From Armatimonadota bacterium (lineage in GTDB: Bacteria > Armatimonadota > Armatimonadia > Armatimonadales > Armatimonadaceae), in assembly GCA_014380985.1 (NCBI GenBank), contig JACMIU010000702.1:1-9436 (forward strand): a stretch of 9,436 nt of DNA. Reading direction: 5' to 3'. This document shows positions 5,440 to 9,436 of the stretch, piece by piece; the stretch's first letter is position 1, and every line of letters starts with the position of its first letter. Position numbers and translations under genes: made by a program. The notes below the pieces were generated by a model. It saw nothing but the letters and a program-made list of their open reading frames with translations, was not told the origin of the DNA and did not search any database.

Positions 5440-6168
5440 TTGTTCGCGGCGGCTACCCTGCTCGCCGCGATTCTCGCACCGGCGTCAGTTTCCCGCGCCG
5501 AAACCGTGGTGGATAACCTGTCCGCCATCGCCGAGGAAAATACGACTCTCGATACAACCCGATTGTTCGGTCAAGCGTTCACCACCGGTGCGAACGGCGG
5601 CACACTTTCGTCCGTAGTTCTCGCTTTGGTGGCGGACACCGGATCGCCGTCGGTCAGACTGTCGCTCCGCCCGTACAGCACCACGTCGTTTCCGACCGAT
5701 AACGCCGTGGTGTTGAATACCGTTGCCGTCTCCACGGTCGGCGGTTACACGTTCACACCGCAGACAACCGTTTCTCTTTTGGCGAATACCTCCGATTGGC
5801 TCGTGGCGCAAACCACTACCGGAACCGCACTCTGGGACTACACCCTCAGCCAAGCGATTATCGGCACCGGGTCACTCCCAGCGGCGGTAACGGCGGCACG
5901 TTCCACCGACAACGGCGCGTCCCTCAGCGAAACGTACTCGCTCGCGGACGGTCCCCAACAGTTTGCAGTTATCATCAACCCGGTGACGGTTGTGCCGGAA
6001 AGCGGTACGGCGGTGTTACTTTTGACGGCTCTTTGTGTCGGGGCGGAATGCTTCCGCGTCATGAAACGGCATCAAAACCGGTCGCCTAAAAAAGATATAC
6101 CCATTCTCTTGACAAACGGCAAAAAACGCGAGTATAATAGACTTGACTTTCTGAAATCACTGACCTAA
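5440..6168 (+). CDS. Exported choice-of-anchor R-like protein with PEP-CTERM-like anchor
   Basis: A predicted envelope protein of 242 residues. Residues 1-20 are a hydrophobic signal segment with a likely cut after SVSRA. Residues about 24-180 are Thr/Ser-rich beta structure resembling the choice-of-anchor R domain (QAFTTGANGGTLSSVVLAL, SLLANTSDWLVAQ). Residues 185-210 form a PEP-CTERM-like tail: VPES, a hydrophobic stretch and a basic end (FRVMKRH), which in other bacteria is handled by exosortase. Function is probably structural or surface-associated. Oddities: the only usable start is TTG at 5440 with no Shine-Dalgarno sequence, and it gives a signal peptide without basic residues. The frame is open upstream but has no ATG or GTG back to the aminotransferase stop; an ATA at 5398 would give a better N-terminus. 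After the anchor there are about 32 extra residues, and their codons overlap a consensus promoter. The start, and possibly the end, are therefore uncertain. Confidence 0.65.
   Translation: MFAAATLLAAILAPASVSRAETVVDNLSAIAEENTTLDTTRLFGQAFTTGANGGTLSSVVLALVADTGSPSVRLSLRPYSTTSFPTDNAVVLNTVAVSTVGGYTFTPQTTVSLLANTSDWLVAQTTTGTALWDYTLSQAIIGTGSLPAAVTAARSTDNGASLSETYSLADGPQQFAVIINPVTVVPESGTAVLLLTALCVGAECFRVMKRHQNRSPKKDIPILLTNGKKREYNRLDFLKSLT
6109..6138 (+). promoter_or_regulatory. Consensus sigma-70 promoter for the prepilin-type gene
   Basis: A perfect TTGACA (6109-6114), an 18-base spacer and a perfect TATAAT (6133-6138). Transcription should start near 6145, giving a leader of about 310 nt before the prepilin-type gene. 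It lies inside the last codons of the PEP-CTERM-like gene, so that gene either really overlaps the promoter or has lost its original stop. Confidence 0.8.
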
Positions 6169-6455
6169 TGTTAGGTCAATTTATGAGACATCATTTCGTG
6201 GGTTATACAGAGGAGTATTCGGTTCGCCATGATGCGTTTGGGGGGCGCGCCCCGTCGCCTTTAGGCAATGTATCTGCCTGCGAAAAGCAGAAATAAGTAA
6301 CTCAACGAAGAAGGTTGTTTGCGTTGTCGCCCATCCCAATAGAAAAGTGACTTCGACGAACAACCTATTCTGCAACCGGCGATTGCTAAACGCAACGCCA
6401 GCCTTTCTTTCTACCTGAGAGACAGGCGACGACAGTCCGAAGGAAACAACCAACA
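6145..6455 (+). promoter_or_regulatory. Long structured 5' leader of the prepilin-type gene
   Basis: About 310 nt between the predicted start of transcription and the ATG at 6456, without a convincing gene. By eye it can form: AGGUUGUUUG (6312-6321) with CGAACAACCU (6357-6366), 10 pairs; GUUGUCGCC (6323-6331) with GGCGACGAC (6425-6433), 9 pairs; GUCGCCU (6254-6260) with AGGCGAC (6424-6430), which competes with the previous helix; UCUGC/GCAGA around 6273-6292; and a 12-bp palindrome of G and C at 6242-6253. The first two helices interleave, so they are either a pseudoknot or alternatives. This suggests a cis-acting RNA. I do not recognise a known riboswitch class. Two short frames within it (6168-6296, 42 codons, starting in a TAATG overlap with the previous stop; 6229-6264, 11 codons, after AGAGGAG) have no recognisable product. 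Confidence 0.4.
6161..6178. promoter_or_regulatory. 18-bp perfect palindrome downstream of the promoter
   Basis: TGACCTAA and TTAGGTCA flank a TG centre, 16 bases after the predicted start of transcription. It could be an operator for a dimeric regulator acting on the strong promoter, or a 7-bp RNA hairpin with an AUGU loop at the 5' end of the leader. It also contains the TAA stop of the preceding gene. No T-run follows, so it is not a terminator. Confidence 0.45.
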
Positions 6456-7286
6456 ATGAATGTACTGTTCTTAACGTCCCGCCCAACAAAGGCGTTTACA
6501 TCGGTGAAGCAGAACGCTTTTACCCTGATTGAACTGCTCGTAGTAATAGCGATTATTGCGATTCTCGCCGCGATTCTGTTCCCCGTGTTCGCGCAAGCCC
6601 GCGAAAAAGCACGGCAAACCTCGTGCCTGTCGAACGAAAAGCAAATCGGTCTCGCCATGATGCAATACATCCAAGATTACGACGAGACACTTCCGCTCGG
6701 CTCTCTCTACGGTTCCTCACAACCTATATCCGTCGCTTGGGATAACTTAATCGAGCCGTATGCACAAAAAGCCGGAACCACTTCGTTTGGCAGAGGAAGC
6801 AACGCGTATCTGGTCTGCCCCAGCGATTCCGTTGATCGCGACCCCATCACCAACAGCAAACGATCCTACGCGATTCCGATGACCTTCTTTGCCGGGAACG
6901 ATTATGCGTGGGAGATAGAAGATACCAGTGGCGGGTCGGTTCTTGGTTTTACAAAAGGGCGCCCGCTCGCCGACTTCACCGCGCCCGCAAACGTGATTAT
7001 CGTCGCCGAAGCCCACAAAATCAACAATAAGATTGGTACCAACCTCGGCTACCGCGTCGCCAACACCGCCGCGCAACTCGCCACACCCATAGCCAAGACG
7101 CCGCCCCACTCCGGTGGTTGGAACTATCTGTTCGCCGACGGTCACGCCAAATGGTTCAAGCCCGAACAAACCGTGGCGCGTCAGGGATTAACCTATCCTT
7201 CGACCTACGTCAACGAAAAAGGCTACAACTGTTTGGGAACCCAAGGCAAGCCCTGCGGAATGTGGACGATTTCCGACAACGATTAA
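6456..7286 (+). CDS. Prepilin-type N-terminal domain protein with H-X9-DG motif
   Basis: A 276-residue pseudopilin-like protein. The type IV prepilin signal is near the N-terminus: a short leader with Lys12 and Lys18, then FTLIELLVVIAIIAILAAI from Phe22, with Glu26 at the +5 position. The residue before the cut would be Ala21, not the usual Gly. The motif LFPVFAQAREKARQTSC follows, typical of Armatimonadota copies. The C-terminal signature H-X9-DG is His218...Asp228-Gly229 (HSGGWNYLFADG). Members are membrane-inserted, cleaved by a prepilin peptidase, and are assumed to belong to type II secretion or pilus-like assemblies, usually in many copies per genome; the individual role is unknown. Four Cys late in the protein or near the helix (Cys57, Cys121, Cys259, Cys267) could form disulfides. 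An AAGGA ribosome-binding site lies 11 nt before the ATG. It is transcribed from its own promoter through the long leader. Confidence 0.92.
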   Translation: MNVLFLTSRPTKAFTSVKQNAFTLIELLVVIAIIAILAAILFPVFAQAREKARQTSCLSNEKQIGLAMMQYIQDYDETLPLGSLYGSSQPISVAWDNLIEPYAQKAGTTSFGRGSNAYLVCPSDSVDRDPITNSKRSYAIPMTFFAGNDYAWEIEDTSGGSVLGFTKGRPLADFTAPANVIIVAEAHKINNKIGTNLGYRVANTAAQLATPIAKTPPHSGGWNYLFADGHAKWFKPEQTVARQGLTYPSTYVNEKGYNCLGTQGKPCGMWTISDND

Positions 7287-7301
7287 TTAGCGACACGGTT
7301 A

Positions 7302-7332
7302 TTCCGGCGGCCTTTCCCCGTGGTCGCCGGAA
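7302..7332 (+). other. 11-bp hairpin after the prepilin-type gene
   Basis: The bases 7302-7312 and 7322-7332 pair completely (one G-U) around a 9-nt loop, 15 bases after the stop codon. No T-run follows, so it is probably an mRNA-stabilising or processing hairpin, or a weak terminator, separating a highly expressed pilin-type message from the downstream beta-helix gene. Confidence 0.5.
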
Positions 7333-7382
7333 CTGCCAACAACTCACACAAGCCCGCTCAAGGGCACGGACGCAAACCATCC

Positions 7383-8468
7383 ATGACCACACGGCAACTC
7401 CCCCTCTTCTTAGCGATAACAACAACTGTCGCCGCAGGTTTGGCTATCTCCTCAACCGCCTTCGCCGCCACACTTTACGTGTCTACCACCGGCAATAACT
7501 CGACGACAAGCACCGCGTATCAGGCGATGCAGAACACTAACACCCCCGCGACCTACCGCGCCGCAAGCCTCCTCGTCCGGCAGGGCGATACGATTGTTTT
7601 CAAGCCCGGCGTCTACACCTCGGCAAATCTGCGGTCGGTCGGTAGCGAAAAGGCTGTTGATGTCACGCAGTCGAACATCACGCTAAGGGCGCAGTATTTG
7701 GCGACCGAAGTATCTGCGGAAAGCGGCTTGCGCTCGGTGATTAAGCCGAGCCAGCGATTTTTGTGGAAGGTGTTCGTGGTAAACCGACAAAACAATGTGC
7801 AAATCCGCGGCTTCGAGGTAGACGGCAGAGGATCCGGCGACGGCAACGTAGAAGATGGCGCATGGCCCGCGGGAATCGAAGTTCACACCGATGGCAACGG
7901 CATTATTCTGGATTTGAACGGAGCCAATGCCGCGTATACCCTGATTGAAAACAATGTGATATTCGATAACGGCGCACGCGGTATGAACGTTTATAAAAGT
8001 AGCAACGCTTTTGTTCGCAATAACACCGTGGTCAACAACTGCCTCGACCTGGATATTCAGGACGGTGAACTACCGGCGAACCGGTCGCGCAACGTCGTGT
8101 TCGTCAACAATGTCGCCGTGAGCGACGGCAACAAAGTCACCACGACTTTCAATAACGCGGCGGGAACCGTGATGTTCGCCTCCAATATTTATGCCAATGG
8201 AACGGTGCAAACGATGGGAATAGGTGATGTCCGAGCCTCGAATGCGTCCGACCTGTTCGTCAGTCTTGCAGCACGCGATTTGCGTCCCAAAGCGCGATCG
8301 CTCGCCATTGATACCGCGACCATGACGCCGATGCCGATCAATCCCGGTTCTACGCCCGCGCTTTTAACGCAATCGTTCGCGCCTATAGATTGTTTCGGTC
8401 GGCGACGACCCGTCAGTGCCGCGCCGGACAAGGGCGCGTTCGAGTATATCGCGGTTGGCAGACGTTAA
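7383..8468 (+). CDS. Exported choice-of-anchor Q / right-handed beta-helix protein
   Basis: A 361-residue exported protein. The signal peptide (residues 1-28, cut after SSTAFA) has Arg4 and a hydrophobic core, and decides for the ATG at 7383 over a GTG 63 bases upstream that lies in the intergenic hairpin. The mature start LYVSTTGNNSTTS and the later VRQGDTIVFKPGVYTS are the entry motif of right-handed beta-helix proteins. Residues about 145-255 carry Asn-rich coils (LIENNVIFDNGARGMNVY, FVRNNTVVNN, VVFVNNVAV) typical of parallel beta-helix rungs. The C-terminus (CFGRRRP...DKGAFEY, residues about 335-355) matches the choice-of-anchor Q end. Beta-helices of this kind often bind or cut polysaccharides, but no catalytic residues can be assigned. 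Only 96 bases separate it from the prepilin-type gene and it may be co-transcribed with it. Confidence 0.85.
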   Translation: MTTRQLPLFLAITTTVAAGLAISSTAFAATLYVSTTGNNSTTSTAYQAMQNTNTPATYRAASLLVRQGDTIVFKPGVYTSANLRSVGSEKAVDVTQSNITLRAQYLATEVSAESGLRSVIKPSQRFLWKVFVVNRQNNVQIRGFEVDGRGSGDGNVEDGAWPAGIEVHTDGNGIILDLNGANAAYTLIENNVIFDNGARGMNVYKSSNAFVRNNTVVNNCLDLDIQDGELPANRSRNVVFVNNVAVSDGNKVTTTFNNAAGTVMFASNIYANGTVQTMGIGDVRASNASDLFVSLAARDLRPKARSLAIDTATMTPMPINPGSTPALLTQSFAPIDCFGRRRPVSAAPDKGAFEYIAVGRR

Positions 8469-8499
8469 TCCCCTTTCGCCAGTACATTTTACAAAAACT

Positions 8500-9436
8500 A
8501 TGAACCTTACCCTCACGAAACTTAGCAAAACGCGCTTACCGCTTCTCGCGGCATCCGCACTCGGCGCGGTCGCCCTTATCGGCGGTTGCCAAACCGTCGC
8601 CCCGCAACAGTTGGCGATTGCGGCAAGCGCGTCACGCCCGCCCGTCGCCGAAAAGGTTGCCGCCCCTGCCCCCACCGGCGAATCATCGGGCGTTTTGTAC
8701 GACACCGATTTCAACACCGGCGCAATCGCGGTAACCTTTTCGGCAACCGGGGGCGCGTCCGGTTCGGGCGCGGTGCAAAAAGCCACCGGCACGATTGACG
8801 CCTATCGCGGCGAACCGACCCCCGCCCTTGTTCTCGAAGCCGATTTTAGCAAGGCGAAAGACGGGGCGCAGGCGGGAATCGTTAGCCCCGTTATTGCCGT
8901 TCCCGCGAACGCTCCCGCCGACTTAGGCAAGCGAACCGTAGGCTTCGATTTGTGGGTGGGCGCGGCGGACGTGCGCCCGGTGCGCCTCGTGGTGCGAAGC
9001 CTTGACGCTCAAGGAAAAATCACCGGATCGCGCTTCGCTGTAGTCATACCCCCGGTCGCCGAAGCGTTTTACCGGTTCTGCGTTGACCTTGACAAAACCA
9101 AACCGCTTTCCGGCAAGTTCGACCCCGCCGCTCCTTCGGTGCAGTTCGTGTGGGAACTGTCGGACGCCGACGGGCAGATTTCGCGTGACACGAAACACAC
9201 CCTGCGCGTGGACAACGTTTCGTTCACCGCGCCCGCCTACTACGTCGGCGAAAAAGGCAAGGACACGAACGACGGGCGCACCGAAGCCACCGCGTTCGCT
9301 TCCATGCAAAAAGCGGCAGATGTAGCAAAGCCCGGCGACGCCGTTTTCGTGATGAACGGCAAGTATTCGCGCCCCGTGACCGAGCATCTGCTTTTGTCGA
9401 ATAACGGCACGCCGTCGCGCTGGATCGTGTTTAGAA
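8500..9436 (+). CDS. Lipoprotein with N-terminal part of a beta-helix (DUF1565-like) domain, 3' end outside the window
   Basis: The frame is open from the ATG at 8500 to the window end (312 full codons). Residues 1-30 are a lipoprotein signal with basic residues (Lys7, Lys10, Arg12), a hydrophobic core and the lipobox LIGGC, so Cys30 would be lipidated and the protein held at the membrane. After an Ala/Pro-rich linker, residues about 65-245 look like a beta-sandwich or carbohydrate-binding-type module (for example VGFDLWVGAADVRPVRLVVRS, TLRVDNVSF). From residue 247 the sequence YYVGEKGKDTNDG...AFASMQKAADVAKPGDAVFVMNGKY is the standard start of a DUF1565-type right-handed beta-helix, so most of the helix lies beyond the edge. 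The start follows the previous gene by 31 bases without a hairpin, indicating co-transcription. No Shine-Dalgarno sequence is visible. It is probably a surface polysaccharide-related protein; no enzymatic role can be assigned from this part. Confidence 0.88.
   Translation, partial: MNLTLTKLSKTRLPLLAASALGAVALIGGCQTVAPQQLAIAASASRPPVAEKVAAPAPTGESSGVLYDTDFNTGAIAVTFSATGGASGSGAVQKATGTIDAYRGEPTPALVLEADFSKAKDGAQAGIVSPVIAVPANAPADLGKRTVGFDLWVGAADVRPVRLVVRSLDAQGKITGSRFAVVIPPVAEAFYRFCVDLDKTKPLSGKFDPAAPSVQFVWELSDADGQISRDTKHTLRVDNVSFTAPAYYVGEKGKDTNDGRTEATAFASMQKAADVAKPGDAVFVMNGKYSRPVTEHLLLSNNGTPSRWIVFR

Noticed and set aside
4703..5617. A 304-codon plus-strand frame overlapping the end of the aminotransferase
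   Set aside because: Its product is Arg/Pro-rich low-complexity sequence in the wrong frame of a clear aminotransferase and of the following exported gene.
6168..6296. A 42-codon frame overlapping the previous stop (TAATG)
   Set aside because: No recognisable protein features and no Shine-Dalgarno sequence; it lies within the structured leader and is more likely chance.
6370..6455. Cyclic di-GMP (GEMM-I) riboswitch suggested by a GCAA...ACGCAACGCC stretch
   Set aside because: The GNRA tetraloop and its receptor and the conserved 3' strand of the class are not found; the resemblance is limited to a few bases.
1..9436. CRISPR array, tRNA or rRNA genes, insertion sequences or attachment sites
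   Set aside because: No regularly spaced direct repeats, no cloverleaf, no transposase frame and no terminal inverted repeats were seen in the window.

Overview
The window looks like chromosomal DNA from a GC-moderate, diderm-type bacterium, most probably Armatimonadota. The main pointer is the prepilin-type gene at 6456-7286, whose N-terminus (FTLIELLVVIAIIAILAAI, followed by LFPVFAQAREKARQTSC) and C-terminal H-X9-DG motif are typical of the multi-copy H-X9-DG families of Armatimonadota and Planctomycetota. A PEP-CTERM-like anchored protein, exported beta-helix proteins and a lipoprotein fit this. The lineage call is inference; no rRNA or tRNA gene is present.

Left part (1-2567, minus strand): four closely spaced genes read leftwards. 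They are a DUF1802 protein, a UPF0173 metallo-beta-lactamase-fold hydrolase, a TPR protein and an SGNH/GDSL hydrolase cut by the left edge. Gaps of 10, 12 and 61 bases suggest one operon of housekeeping-type or poorly characterised proteins.

Centre (2611-5291, plus strand): a nucleotidyltransferase-fold protein, an Lrp/AsnC regulator and a PLP aminotransferase. The last two closely resemble the AlaR-AlaT (YugG-YugH) pair of Bacillus, which makes alanine. Upstream is a near-consensus sigma-70 promoter and a leader of about 130 nt. It holds a 20-codon reading frame in which every second codon is Ala near its end, a good intrinsic terminator, and an alternative helix that sequesters the 5' arm of that terminator. 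Together this has the layout of ribosome-mediated transcription attenuation responding to alanine. I know of no described alanine attenuator of this kind, and this is the main finding.

Right part (5440-9436, plus strand): a choice-of-anchor/PEP-CTERM-like exported protein with an odd start and tail; a consensus promoter inside that tail; a structured leader of about 310 nt; the prepilin-type gene; an exported choice-of-anchor Q beta-helix protein; and a lipoprotein whose beta-helix domain runs off the right edge. All four are envelope or surface proteins.
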